Shown here: positions 44,501 through 52,247 of the stretch, in pieces | Layout: each line of letters begins with the position of its first letter | Numbering within the stretch: position 1 is the first letter of the stretch | Origin: Flavobacteriaceae bacterium | GTDB taxonomy: Bacteria; Bacteroidota; Bacteroidia; Flavobacteriales; Flavobacteriaceae | Direction of reading: 5' to 3' | Length of the DNA: 64,000 bases | Assembly (NCBI GenBank): GCA_013214065.1 | Contig: JABSPK010000009.1 | Coordinates: 62,001 to 126,000, forward strand | Notes under the pieces: model-generated | What the model saw: only the letters and a program-made list of their open reading frames with translations | Told to the model about the DNA's origin: nothing | Database searches by the model: none | Made by a program: the position numbers and the translations under genes

Positions 44501-46922
44501 GGCCCGACAGGAATTGATCGATGATTTCGGATGGACCATTACCGATGGAGGGCAAGATTGTCCGCCATTAGCGGTCTTATCCTTTAATTTGATCGACGCC
44601 GATACCGATACCGTAATCCAGACCCTGACCGATGGGGCGCTCATCGATATCGCTAGCTTACCGAGCATGAACCTGAGTATCGAAGCCCTGGCAACCGATG
44701 ATGTCGAAAGCGTACGCTTGTCATTGAACGGTCCGGTTTCGAACGAACGCACGGAAAGTGTGGCGCCTTATGCCCTGTTCGGTGATGGTGGCGGCGATTT
44801 TATGGGAATGATGTTCGAGAAAGGCACGTATAGTATCAATGCCGTGCCGTATAGCGGCGATGGCCTGAGCGGTACTAGGGGAACTTCGCTTAGCGTTGGT
44901 TTTGAATTGACTATCGGGGCCCCTGATTTCGATTTCTCCTTCCTTGAGGTCACCCAACCAACGACCTGTGGCGGTGCCGAGGGGCAAATCGAAGGCTTGC
45001 TGACCGGCCCACTTGGGTTATATGAAATCAATTTGGTCGGACCGGTAAGCTTTTCCGAGCCCTTGACCATCGAGTTGACTTCCAATGAACGAAGCTTTAG
45101 CTTGTTGGCCTTAACCGCGGGGGCATATACCTTCTCAGTGACCCAATTGGCGACGGATACGACCAAACGTATGGACTTCGGTATGAATGATCCCGAACTG
45201 CCTATGGTCGGTTTACAGCCGCTTACGAACGTACAAGAGAGTGATGCGGCCTTCGCCTTGACCGGTGGTAGTCCGATGGGAGGTACTTATAGTGGAAATG
45301 GGGTTTCCAATGGGATGTTCGATCCCCAAGCCGTAGGTCCAGGGGTCTATGAGATCACCTACACCTACACGGATCCGCTCACGAATTGTACAGCTTCGGC
45401 CACGACGGAACTTTCGGTACTTAGCGATGCACCTTCGGTCTTGTCGGTGCTTTCGTTCCGATTGATCAATGCCGATACCGATATGATCATCGGTACGCTG
45501 ACCGATGGGGAACAGATCGTTGTCAATAGTTTGCCGACCATGAACCTCAGTATCGAAGCGGTCACCACTGCGGATGTCGAAAGTGTGCGCATGACCCTGA
45601 ACGGACCCATATCGAATGCGCGTACCGAAAGCGTGGCACCCTATGCCTTGTTCGGCGATATGGCCGGTGATTTTATGGGAATGGGCTTTGCCGTAGGCGA
45701 TTATACGATCAATGCCGTCCCATACAGTGGGAATGGTTTAGGGGGTACGATGGGAACGCCTTTAAGTATTGACTTTTCATTGATAGAGGACAACTCGGGC
45801 AACTTTACGATACGATTTCGGGAAGTGAAGGACCCAACCACTTGTGGTGGTGCCGACGGGGAGATCTTTCTGGATATCATCTCCATCGTTCCCGATTTCG
45901 ACTACACCGTTAACGTATCAGGACCCGTAGTGCTGAATGCAGGCCCCGGGCGCCTAGCTGGATTCGGTTTCGTTGAGTTTCCAAGTGGCGATTACGTATT
46001 TACCGTTACACAGGTCGGAACCGGAATCCAAAAGTCATTGGAAGTTACTTTGAATGATCCGGCGGCACCTGAAGTCAGCTTCGATCCTTTGGCCAACGTT
46101 CAAGAAAATGATTCGCCCTTTATACTTACGGGCGGTAGCCCGGCCGGGGGCACCTATTCAGGGACCGGTGTGAATGGGGGTCAGTTCGATCCGCAAACCG
46201 CAGGTGTCGGCAGCTACCTGATTACCTATACCTATGTAGATCCTGTGACCAATTGTAGCAGTAGTGCTAGTCAAAGTATTACGGTGCTACCGGATGCTCC
46301 CGCAAGCCTTTCCGTTATTTCGTTCAACTTGATCGATGCGGATAATGATGTGGTATTGGCGAGCCTTAGCGAAGGACAGCAGATTGATTTCAGTACGCTT
46401 CCGACCTTGAACTTGAACATTGAAGCGGTAACGACCGATGATGTGGAAAGCGTTCGATTGGAACTGTCAGGTGCTCTGAGCAACCAGCGTACCGAGAATG
46501 TAGCGCCCTTCGCACTTTTTGGTGATCGGGGTGGTGATTTCAATGGAGTGCCCTTCGTTGCAGGTAGCTATTCGATTTCGGCAACGCCATACAGTGAGAA
46601 AGGACTTTCCGGAATGACGGGAACGGCCTTGACCGTAACCTTCGAATTGGTCGAGCCTTTGGGGACCAACCGACTCAACAGCTTGAAGCTGTGGCCCAAC
46701 CCCGTGGTGGAATCGGTCAATCTTTCTTTTGAATACCCTGCCGAGTTGATCGAGGTACAGGTATATGACATGCAAGGACGTTTGGTTCGCAAACTTAAAG
46801 TCGACCAACGAAAAACAGATCATACCGTTTCGGTCGGGGACTTGCCTGCTGGAATGTACTTTATCAAAACGATGGATGTAGGTGGTCAACTGTTCGAAGA
46901 CCAGCTCATGATCGAACGATAA
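38502..46922 (+). CDS. giant BspA-type surface protein with T9SS sorting domain
   Basis: 2806 residues starting at MKRLLPLVFLLTFFSAQA, a clear signal peptide; the open frame extends upstream to 38355 but without function. In order: Ig-like domains (to about 260), a lamin-tail-like domain (about 265-430), more beta-sandwich domains (to about 750), then three composite units each made of a PKD-like domain (PFITTWKTDNPG, YxYxVxWGDG, HTYSTPGTYTV), BspA/DUF285 repeats (consensus FNQDIGSWDVSxVTxMxxMF; about 5, 2 and 8 copies) and a cap (NYDNTLIGW ... ARQxLIDTYGWTI). A cadherin-like domain with a TSP3-type DSDFDGVIDALDECPN follows unit 2. The last 800 residues hold three copies of a LSFNLIDADTD module alternating with Cys-containing modules. 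The end (SLKLWPNPVVES) is a Por sorting domain. A surface adhesin role is inferred. Confidence 0.88.
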   Translation: MKRLLPLVFLLTFFSAQAFDANVHIGKSDSPFIAASDGYLVGVNAMEFEMLTLDKVPPNSNGDRTTIPGSVDGAEYTIDTNSCALQIERQPTDAEACLTETIVDVFVDVQASGTGTLSYNWQWLFDSGGGWFDVIEDRNGNSELRLSFGSSESFQLRVIISDDNNTSNIDDDCTVISETIRISTFELPIPEITGRSSYPINGDGVTLDAGEGFQSYLWFPGGETTRILSNVLEGSYAVTVSDENGCVGNSVPFEVTQDAPPIMITGLMDSNISSSNMSLLELYALADIPDLSIYAIGIPEEGSGSDGPEFILSGSLSAGDYLYLGRDESEFHNFFGFVPDILLPNLAELDFNGDEGVELYDISGEAPVVIDTFGEATVNGEGAPWNWQNSWAYRSNLTGPDGNTFILDNWRIPGPDVLSFVDNNATAPVPFPLGSYHSELQDTIPPNAMCTNALYQIPFDGSNNLTPNLVDGGSTDDSGIALRLLFDSNGRLLNNLNCGDLGENTVTLKVYDSDGNTSSCAAVVSVEPELVSNAICNDITLQIHSQTETTAINIDQVGSFSEGVCNGEGSELFFLPRELKVFEGSLDETSLMDDLQLGVLFSYPYQQNTITVPESQDYVLNLSGSLSLEIESPLTFVIYDQEPVPNSGNLFSRPGLIGVFPFDIDGTPRESPIVNLKSGVTYYVQIFIFAAFTDAEFSGSLRPVDYTGPEMVSTLEFDSSDVGESIETVVFIDEDANRSMCQTIVTVEEASTPFITTWKTDNPGISNDDQITIPTISAWIYDYDVDWGDGSTSENLTGNATHTYSTPGTYTVSISGQFPQIFFNQSGEEEKLIAINQWGSITWSSLFASFSGCLNMDVLANDTPDLSANPDLAGMFNNCSAMVGNASFETWDTTGITNMQGLFGGCERFDQAIGGWDVSSVENMIALFSRAKSFNQDLSMWKVGSVTNMLAMFADAESFNQDIGSWDVSQVTDMTLMFAETDAFDQDLGNWDVGMVNTMEGMFNDSGLSNANYDNTLIGWNQLPTLQNDVAVGAPLNFYCLSESARQNLIDTYNWTFNDGGKSTDCQRPFITTWHTDPNSFGNRQIIIPTHPDETYNYTVFWGDGTADTNVVGDITHTYSTPGTYTVTINGQFPRINFLSNSFNRPRITTIEQWGDIEWTSMERAFYGCNNLKVVATDTPDLSAVSSLKEMFRFCGSLVGNENFGNWDVSTIENMSGLFGFSSFDQDLSKWNVSLVINMSGMFSGSSGLSVENYDKTLIGWSQLPSLQNEVRLDVENFYCLSVNARQSIIDTYGWAINDVGFGCIADGPKITSSDTIGFLENAIGVVLDVESTDNSDSEGAGLIYSLTGSVDDNLFNIDVTSGEISFIVSPDFDTPLDVGGNNVYNLIVKVTDSEGFADRQEVAVTVIKDDGSNQDSDFDGVIDALDECPNTPPGQVVDEKGCEFNNIIYEYLEENFSKWFGGDDRPEFGPRNLGTGQSIFFDKDVRIESFSTKFQRRFDFSDNPDRTGHAVELVLQVRDANGQIITSTNNMLSADFDGGWVRFVFDSILELPGDALYYFTWYLKDGLTNDYFNGSIGDRTSSFELGNGLGIRIEEGGDDSDFDDFQNWNNSGADFVFKITGTKVQNAPFITTWKTDNPGVSEDNQIVIPTFPGETYDYTVNWGDGTIESGFTGDASHTYATPGVYEVSIMGKFPQILFSEAGDNNKIIDIVQWGDIVWQSFNSSFAGCQNLDISATDLPDLSQVSSFKQTFFSCQNLKGNPSMNNWDTSRIVDMSSMFAQAMVFNQNIGNWDVSQVTDMSQMFAFARAFNQPIGSWNVAEVRTMDTMFGAAVSFNQDIGTWNVSKVKSMQNMFTSASSFDNPIENWNVSTVTNMAGMFNGANTFNQELGNWDVGNVTNMDSMFEEAFLFNADLSNWDVSKVQNTFDMFESCALFDQDLGSWDISSLVNARFMFSGAGLSKRNYDNTLIGWRRLDPEETKIPTNVDARNLTLSSFCLADEARQELIDDFGWTITDGGQDCPPLAVLSFNLIDADTDTVIQTLTDGALIDIASLPSMNLSIEALATDDVESVRLSLNGPVSNERTESVAPYALFGDGGGDFMGMMFEKGTYSINAVPYSGDGLSGTRGTSLSVGFELTIGAPDFDFSFLEVTQPTTCGGAEGQIEGLLTGPLGLYEINLVGPVSFSEPLTIELTSNERSFSLLALTAGAYTFSVTQLATDTTKRMDFGMNDPELPMVGLQPLTNVQESDAAFALTGGSPMGGTYSGNGVSNGMFDPQAVGPGVYEITYTYTDPLTNCTASATTELSVLSDAPSVLSVLSFRLINADTDMIIGTLTDGEQIVVNSLPTMNLSIEAVTTADVESVRMTLNGPISNARTESVAPYALFGDMAGDFMGMGFAVGDYTINAVPYSGNGLGGTMGTPLSIDFSLIEDNSGNFTIRFREVKDPTTCGGADGEIFLDIISIVPDFDYTVNVSGPVVLNAGPGRLAGFGFVEFPSGDYVFTVTQVGTGIQKSLEVTLNDPAAPEVSFDPLANVQENDSPFILTGGSPAGGTYSGTGVNGGQFDPQTAGVGSYLITYTYVDPVTNCSSSASQSITVLPDAPASLSVISFNLIDADNDVVLASLSEGQQIDFSTLPTLNLNIEAVTTDDVESVRLELSGALSNQRTENVAPFALFGDRGGDFNGVPFVAGSYSISATPYSEKGLSGMTGTALTVTFELVEPLGTNRLNSLKLWPNPVVESVNLSFEYPAELIEVQVYDMQGRLVRKLKVDQRKTDHTVSVGDLPAGMYFIKTMDVGGQLFEDQLMIER

Positions 46923-46927
46923 GAATA

Positions 46928-46958
46928 AAAAAGGCGGCCATTTCGGCCGCCTTTTTTA
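46928..46958. terminator. bidirectional terminator
   Basis: AAAAAAGGCGGCC - ATTTC - GGCCGCCTTTTTT between the convergent giant gene and yebC. It works for both strands. Confidence 0.95.
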
Positions 46959-46971
46959 TATCTTGATTTCC

Positions 46972-47682
46972 TTATTCTTGCATGGTGTGGTAAACGTTCT
47001 GTACGTCGTCATCCTCCTCGATTTTCTCTACAAGTTTCTCGACATCGGCCACTTGCTCTTCCGATAGCGTTTTGGTCACTTGCGGAATACGTTCGAAACC
47101 TGAGGACAGGATTTCAATTTCGCGTGACTCCAATTCCTTTTGGATGTCGCCGAAAGAGCCGAAAGGAGCATAGATCAAAATTCCGTCATCATCAACGAAC
47201 ACCTCTTCGGCACCGAAATCGATCATCTCCAATTCAAGTTCCTCTGGGTCGATGTCTTCGGCATTGATCCTGAAATTACAGGTATGATCGAACATGAACT
47301 CTACCGAACCCGAGGTGCCCAAACTGCCGTTGCATTTATTGAAGTAGCTTCTGATATTGGCAACGGTCCGGGTATTGTTATCGGTAGCGGTTTCGATCAA
47401 AATGGCAATGCCATGGGGGGCATAGCCTTCGAACAAGACTTCCTTATAGTCGCCTTGGTTTTTGTCTGATGCCCGTTTGATCGCCCTTTCGATGTTGTCT
47501 TTGGGCATATTGACGGCCTTGGCATTCTGGATGACCGCCCTTAACCGTGAATTGGCATCGGGATCGGGTCCGCCCTCTTTGACCGCCATGACGATATCTT
47601 TCCCAATGCGCGTAAAGGCCTTTGACATTGCGGCCCATCGCTTCATTTTCCGCGCTTTTCGAAATTCAAAAGCTCTACCCAT
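46972..47682 (-). CDS. YebC/PmpR family protein
   Basis: 236 residues. The start MGRAFEFRKARKMKRWAAMSKAFTRIGKDI, the block NAKAVNMPKDNIERAIKRA and YAPHGIAILIETATDNNTRTV are diagnostic. Members were described as transcription regulators; recent work on the family links them to translation through poly-proline stretches. It is the last gene of a minus-strand run (46 nt after the pterin dehydratase gene) and ends at the shared terminator. Confidence 0.94.
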   Translation of the reverse strand: MGRAFEFRKARKMKRWAAMSKAFTRIGKDIVMAVKEGGPDPDANSRLRAVIQNAKAVNMPKDNIERAIKRASDKNQGDYKEVLFEGYAPHGIAILIETATDNNTRTVANIRSYFNKCNGSLGTSGSVEFMFDHTCNFRINAEDIDPEELELEMIDFGAEEVFVDDDGILIYAPFGSFGDIQKELESREIEILSSGFERIPQVTKTLSEEQVADVEKLVEKIEEDDDVQNVYHTMQE

Positions 47683-47728
47683 GTGCTACGTTTTGGTTTG
47701 AAAAAAACAAAGTTACATAAAACGGCGA

Positions 47729-48016
47729 CTACCTACCTTGGGTAATACGCTCAATGCAAGCTGCCAAATCGAAATCGTTTTGGGTGATACCGCCGGCGTC
47801 ATGGGTATTCAGTTTGACCGTCAATCGATTGTACACATTGAACCATTCCGGGTGGTGGTTCCGAGCTTCGCTCTCAAAGGCGATATATGTCATTACCGCG
47901 AAAGCCTCTTTGAAATCCGTAAAAGTGAAGGTCTTGGTGATGCTGCCTTCTTCGAGGGTCCAACCTGATAAGGAGGTCAGCCCTTGTTCTATTTCCGTTT
48001 CGGTCAATTTTGTCAT
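47729..48016 (-). CDS. pterin-4a-carbinolamine dehydratase
   Basis: 95 residues starting MTKLTETEIEQGL; a TTG seven codons upstream is less likely. The family motif is EARNHHPEWFNVYNRLTVKLNTHD. It dehydrates 4a-hydroxytetrahydrobiopterin after aromatic amino acid hydroxylation, and in some bacteria also helps molybdopterin use or serves as a coactivator. No phenylalanine hydroxylase gene is in the window. It follows the reductase gene by 17 nt. Confidence 0.93.
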   Translation of the reverse strand: MTKLTETEIEQGLTSLSGWTLEEGSITKTFTFTDFKEAFAVMTYIAFESEARNHHPEWFNVYNRLTVKLNTHDAGGITQNDFDLAACIERITQGR

Positions 48017-48033
48017 ACCTAAAGGTAACAAAA

Positions 48034-48858
48034 TCAATCGACCGTGATGTGGTGGTCGATGATTTCCTGAAAACCGACCCGGAGGTTTTTAGGGAGGAGG
48101 TTTTCTTTCGGTAAGGCGGCGAGATAGCGATCCGAATTGGTAGTGTATACTTTTTTCAGGACGGGATGGTAGTTGCCCAATCTCGAGATGACTTCCTTGA
48201 TGAAATCCTCATGGTGTACCAGATCGGCACTTCCCAAATGGAAAATTCCCGAACGGTTGCGGTTGATGAGGTAATGGATTTGCTGGCAAAGTCGATCATC
48301 GTTGATTACGTTGATGATCAGATTCGGAAAAACCTCGATCGGTTCGTTATGTTCCAACTGGCCCTTGATCTCTTTGATCCGAGGCGAGCTGTTGCCAAAG
48401 ACCATAGGCACCCTTAGGATCCCGATCTTCGATTTCGGTACCCGCATCATCATGTTCTCGATTTTGATCTTCAGTCGGCCATAGACACTTTCCGACAAGG
48501 TTTTGTCACTTTCGTAGGACGGATATTTGCTGTAGGCATCGAAAACATTGGCCGAAGAAATGAAGTAGAGTTTGCACGGATGGTTGACCACATACTCCAA
48601 GAGATGGCCATGCGCCTGTACTTGGGCGGCAAAATCACCCCGAAGGGCCGAAATGATGAAGTCGGGCCTCGTTTTTTCAACTACCCTGAAAATATCGTCT
48701 TCCTGTAGGTCGTATTGGAAGAACTTTTGATTGTTGGCGAAACTGGGGTTCGTAAAATAAGTGCCATAGGTGTCAAAGTAATTACACAACTCCTTGTATA
48801 GGGCGTTTCCGATAAAACCACTTGCTCCCAAGATGAGGATCTTCTTCTTTTTTTCCAA
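48034..48858 (-). CDS. NAD(P)-dependent sugar-nucleotide reductase/epimerase-like protein (RmlD-like)
   Basis: 274 residues of the extended short-chain dehydrogenase fold. The dinucleotide-binding motif is ILILGASGFIGNALYKEL (GxxGxxG). The catalytic region has FISSANVFDAYSKYPSYESD and a YGRLKIKIE (YxxxK). It resembles dTDP-4-dehydrorhamnose reductase most, but no rhamnose genes are adjacent, so the substrate is open. It lies 3 nt after glsA. Confidence 0.85.
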   Translation of the reverse strand: MEKKKKILILGASGFIGNALYKELCNYFDTYGTYFTNPSFANNQKFFQYDLQEDDIFRVVEKTRPDFIISALRGDFAAQVQAHGHLLEYVVNHPCKLYFISSANVFDAYSKYPSYESDKTLSESVYGRLKIKIENMMMRVPKSKIGILRVPMVFGNSSPRIKEIKGQLEHNEPIEVFPNLIINVINDDRLCQQIHYLINRNRSGIFHLGSADLVHHEDFIKEVISRLGNYHPVLKKVYTTNSDRYLAALPKENLLPKNLRVGFQEIIDHHITVD

Positions 48859-48861
48859 GGT

Positions 48862-49776
48862 CTAGAAAATTGAAAGGCCGCTATCGGTCGTTAATTTTTC
48901 GAGTGCGAACATCCCGAGTTTCGAATTTCCTTTGGCATTGAGTCCGGGTGACCAGGTGGCCACACAGAAACGTTCGGGATAAATGGCGACGATACCCCCG
49001 CCTACACCACTTTTTCCGGGTAGGCCCACCCTGAAGGCGAATTCGCCCGCTTCATCGTAAAACCCACAACTCAGCATGATGGCGTTGATCCGTTTGACCT
49101 GGCTCAAACTAAGGTAGGGGTGCTGTTGCAGACACTTGCCCCGGTTCGCGAACACGTAAAAAGTGTTGACCAGCTGTTCGCAACTCATGTGCAACGCACA
49201 TTGATGAAAATAGAAATCGAGGACCTCGTCGACATCGTTCTTCAAATTGCCGAAAGACTTGATGAGGTTGGCCGCGGCGAAATTCCGGAACCCAGTCGCC
49301 TTTTCGGATCGGGCCACTTCCGGATCGTAGGCTATGGTGGGGTCGTTGGCCAGTTTTCTGACGAAGTCCAAAAACTCGGCTTTCGGGTCTTGTAATTCAC
49401 TGACCAGGATATCGGCGATGGTGATGGCCCCGGCATTGATCAACGGATTTCTGGGAATGCCGTTTTCCTGCTCGAGCAATGATAGGTGGTTAAAGGGATC
49501 CCCAGAGGGTTCGAAACCCACCCGTTTCCAAACGGAATCACCCAAACGCTGAAAGGCAAAAGCAAGGGTCAGCACCTTGGAAATACTCTGGATCGAAAAC
49601 GCCTCTTGGGCGTCACCCGAGGTATGCATTTTGCCCGAATCGTCTAACAATGCCATGCCGAATTTCGAAGCATCGATGCAGGCCAATTGTGGAATATAGG
49701 AAGCCACGACACCTTTGTCAGCCTCTTTATGGGCTTCGACGGTAATGCGATCAAGAATGGTTTGGAATTCCGACAT
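48862..49776 (-). CDS. glsA: glutaminase A
   Basis: 304 residues, the family length. It converts glutamine to glutamate and ammonia. The serine-lysine pair is in AFSIQSISKVLTLAF (SxxK, about 65), and NAGAITIADIL and PGKSGVGGGIVAIYP are conserved blocks. The start overlaps the gcvT stop by one base. The pairing with gcvT may supply or balance one-carbon and nitrogen units, but this is only context. Confidence 0.95.
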   Translation of the reverse strand: MSEFQTILDRITVEAHKEADKGVVASYIPQLACIDASKFGMALLDDSGKMHTSGDAQEAFSIQSISKVLTLAFAFQRLGDSVWKRVGFEPSGDPFNHLSLLEQENGIPRNPLINAGAITIADILVSELQDPKAEFLDFVRKLANDPTIAYDPEVARSEKATGFRNFAAANLIKSFGNLKNDVDEVLDFYFHQCALHMSCEQLVNTFYVFANRGKCLQQHPYLSLSQVKRINAIMLSCGFYDEAGEFAFRVGLPGKSGVGGGIVAIYPERFCVATWSPGLNAKGNSKLGMFALEKLTTDSGLSIF

Positions 49777-50861
49777 TAAGGCTTATAAAATGGAGGTCTG
49801 GTCACTCGGGCCCGAACCGTTTTTTTTCGGATTTGGATAAAAACCTCCGTGTCTTGTGTCGAAAACGCTTTGGATACATAACCAAGACCGATCCCTTTTT
49901 CCAAGGAAGGTGACATGGTGCCTGAGGTGACCTTGCCGATTTCGCTCCCGTTTGCGTCAACGATGGGATAACCTTGACGGGGGATACCGCGTTCGGTCAT
50001 TTCGAACCCGACAAGTTTGCGATCGACCCCATTGGTTTTTTGCTCGGCCAAGGCATCAGCGTTCACGAAATCCTTGGTGAATTTCGTGATCCAACCCAAC
50101 CCGGCTTCCAAAGGGGAAGTGGTATCATCAATGTCGTTGCCATACAGGCAATAGCCCATTTCCAACCGTAACGTATCACGGGCCGCAAGGCCAATCGGTT
50201 TTATGCCGTATGCAGCACCGGCCTCGAATACCCTGTCCCAGACTTGCTGTACTTCATCGTTCTTACAGTAGATTTCGAATCCACCGGACCCTGTATAACC
50301 CGTGGCCGAAATGATAACGTGGTCGATTCCCGCAAAATCACCGACGACGAAGTTGTAGAATTTGATGTCGGCAAGATCATGCGAACTCAGGGGTTGCATG
50401 GCTTCGACGGCCTTGGGCCCTTGAATGGCCAGCAAGGAATAGCCCTCACTGATATTGCGCATTTCAGCCCCGAACGAGGCATTATATTTCGCGATATGGT
50501 TCCAGTCTTTCTCGATATTCGCTGCGTTGACGACCAACAGATAGGTGGCTTCCTTGACCCGGTAGATGATCAAGTCATCGACAATACCCCCGGTTTCATT
50601 CGGCAAACAACTGTACTGGGCCTTACCGACCGTTAGTTTGGAGGCATCGTTGGAAGCGATTTTTTGGATCAGATCAAGCGCTTTAGGTCCTTCAATCAAG
50701 AATTCACCCATATGCGAAACGTCGAAAACGCCGACCGATTCACGAACGGTTTGATGTTCTATGGTTACCCCATCATAAGAAACGGGCATGGAATAGCCTG
50801 CAAATTCGACCATTTTCGCCCCTAGGGCCTTATGGGTCTCGGTAAGTGCGGTATTTTTCAT
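49776..50861 (-). CDS. gcvT: glycine cleavage system T protein (aminomethyltransferase)
   Basis: 361 residues. It moves the methylene group from the lipoyl arm of H protein to tetrahydrofolate. Visible marks are MVEFAGYSMPVSYDG near the start, FDVSHMGEF, IISATGYTGSGGFEIY, and LAARDTLRLEMGYCLYGND with the folate-site Glu and Asp region. gcvH and gcvP are not in the window, which is common in this phylum. It heads a five-gene minus-strand run down to yebC. Confidence 0.96.
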   Translation of the reverse strand: MKNTALTETHKALGAKMVEFAGYSMPVSYDGVTIEHQTVRESVGVFDVSHMGEFLIEGPKALDLIQKIASNDASKLTVGKAQYSCLPNETGGIVDDLIIYRVKEATYLLVVNAANIEKDWNHIAKYNASFGAEMRNISEGYSLLAIQGPKAVEAMQPLSSHDLADIKFYNFVVGDFAGIDHVIISATGYTGSGGFEIYCKNDEVQQVWDRVFEAGAAYGIKPIGLAARDTLRLEMGYCLYGNDIDDTTSPLEAGLGWITKFTKDFVNADALAEQKTNGVDRKLVGFEMTERGIPRQGYPIVDANGSEIGKVTSGTMSPSLEKGIGLGYVSKAFSTQDTEVFIQIRKKTVRARVTRPPFYKP

Positions 50862-50880
50862 CTCAATAAATTAGTCGGCG

Positions 50881-50888
50881 CAAATTTA
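50881..50888 (-). promoter_or_regulatory. -7 promoter element for the gcvT operon
   Basis: TAAATTTG on the minus strand, 19 nt before the gcvT ATG. The -33 element is not obvious. Confidence 0.5.
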
Positions 50889-50951
50889 TCGAAATAAAAA
50901 GACCTACTTATGGCTGCTGCCATTTGTTTTGAACACGAATGGTCGAATCGA

Positions 50952-52247
50952 TCAGCCTGCCGTTAAAAAGGATTTCAATTCGTCATAAGAGGCGATGGCG
51001 GTAGCCTGTTTCGGAAGGTGCATCAACCGTTGGATCTGTTCAGGGATGGCTGGGACTTTTCCCAAAGCGGCTTCGACGACATCCAAGAACTTTACCGGGT
51101 GGGCAGTTTCCAAGAAAATGCCGTAGTGTTCGGGATGCTTTTCCAAATACTGCCGTAATCCGAGGTAACCTACGGCCCCATGGGGGTCGGCGATGTACCC
51201 GGATTCCTTTTCCAATTCGACCATGGCCGCCTTGGTCCGTTCATCACTGAAAGCGAAAGAGGACAATTGTTTTTTCAATCGATCGAAATCACGAGCGAAC
51301 AGCTCTTGGATCCTGATAAAGTTACTGGGGTCACCAACGTCCATGGCATTCGATATGGTCGCTACCGAAGGTTTGGGTTCGTAGCGGCCATGATCCATGA
51401 AGTGGGGTACCACATCATTGCTATTGGTAGCGGCAATGAATTGTGCGACCGGCATCCCCAATCGCTGGGCAACCATACCGGCACAGATGTTACCGAAATT
51501 GCCCGAAGGAACGGAGAACACGATATTGCGATGTTCTTGTTTGACTTGTTGGTACGCCAGCATGAAGTAGAGCATTTGCGGGAGCCACCGGGCTACGTTG
51601 ATGCTATTGGCCGAAGTCAATTTGCGCTGATCGGTGATATCGGTATCCAAAAAGGCGGTCTTGACCATTTTTTGGCAATCATCGAAGGTGCCGTCCACTT
51701 CGAGGGCCGTAATATTCCGTCCTAAGGTAGTCAGCTGTTTTTCTTGGATGTCACTCACCTTGCCGCTGGGGTACAAGATGACCACTTTGACACCTTCAAC
51801 CCCCAAGAACCCATTGGCCACGGCACCTCCGGTATCGCCCGATGTGGCAACCAATACGGTGACCTCACTACTGCCTTCTTGGGAAAAATAGCCCAAGCAA
51901 TTGGCCATAAATCGGGCACCAACGTCCTTAAAGGCCATGGTGGGGCCATGAAACAGTTCCAAGGTTCCGATGCGTGGTGTGATCGGGACTACCGGGAATT
52001 CAAAGTCCAAGACTTTGGCCAAAATGGATTCCAATTCGGTTTCGGGTAGGGCGTCTTCGGTGAATTGACGCATCGCCTGTTTGGCGAGCTCCAATTTTGA
52101 AAGTGACTCGATCTGCTCAAAAAATGCAGCGGGTAGGGGTTCGATACGCTCTGGGAAATACAAACCCTTATCCGGGGCGATACCTCGGATCACCGCTTCG
52201 CGGAAACCGACGTTCGGGGCTTTGCGGTTTAGACTATAATAGGTCAT
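50952..52247 (-). CDS. thrC: threonine synthase
   Basis: 431 residues. A PLP enzyme that turns O-phosphohomoserine into threonine. The PLP Lys is in HGPTMAFKDVGARFM (about 105), and VLVATSGDTGGAVANGF and SVPSGNFGNICAGMVA bind the cofactor phosphate. The ATG overlaps the thrB TGA by 4 nt. It is the last gene of thrABC. Confidence 0.96.
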   Translation of the reverse strand: MTYYSLNRKAPNVGFREAVIRGIAPDKGLYFPERIEPLPAAFFEQIESLSKLELAKQAMRQFTEDALPETELESILAKVLDFEFPVVPITPRIGTLELFHGPTMAFKDVGARFMANCLGYFSQEGSSEVTVLVATSGDTGGAVANGFLGVEGVKVVILYPSGKVSDIQEKQLTTLGRNITALEVDGTFDDCQKMVKTAFLDTDITDQRKLTSANSINVARWLPQMLYFMLAYQQVKQEHRNIVFSVPSGNFGNICAGMVAQRLGMPVAQFIAATNSNDVVPHFMDHGRYEPKPSVATISNAMDVGDPSNFIRIQELFARDFDRLKKQLSSFAFSDERTKAAMVELEKESGYIADPHGAVGYLGLRQYLEKHPEHYGIFLETAHPVKFLDVVEAALGKVPAIPEQIQRLMHLPKQATAIASYDELKSFLTAG

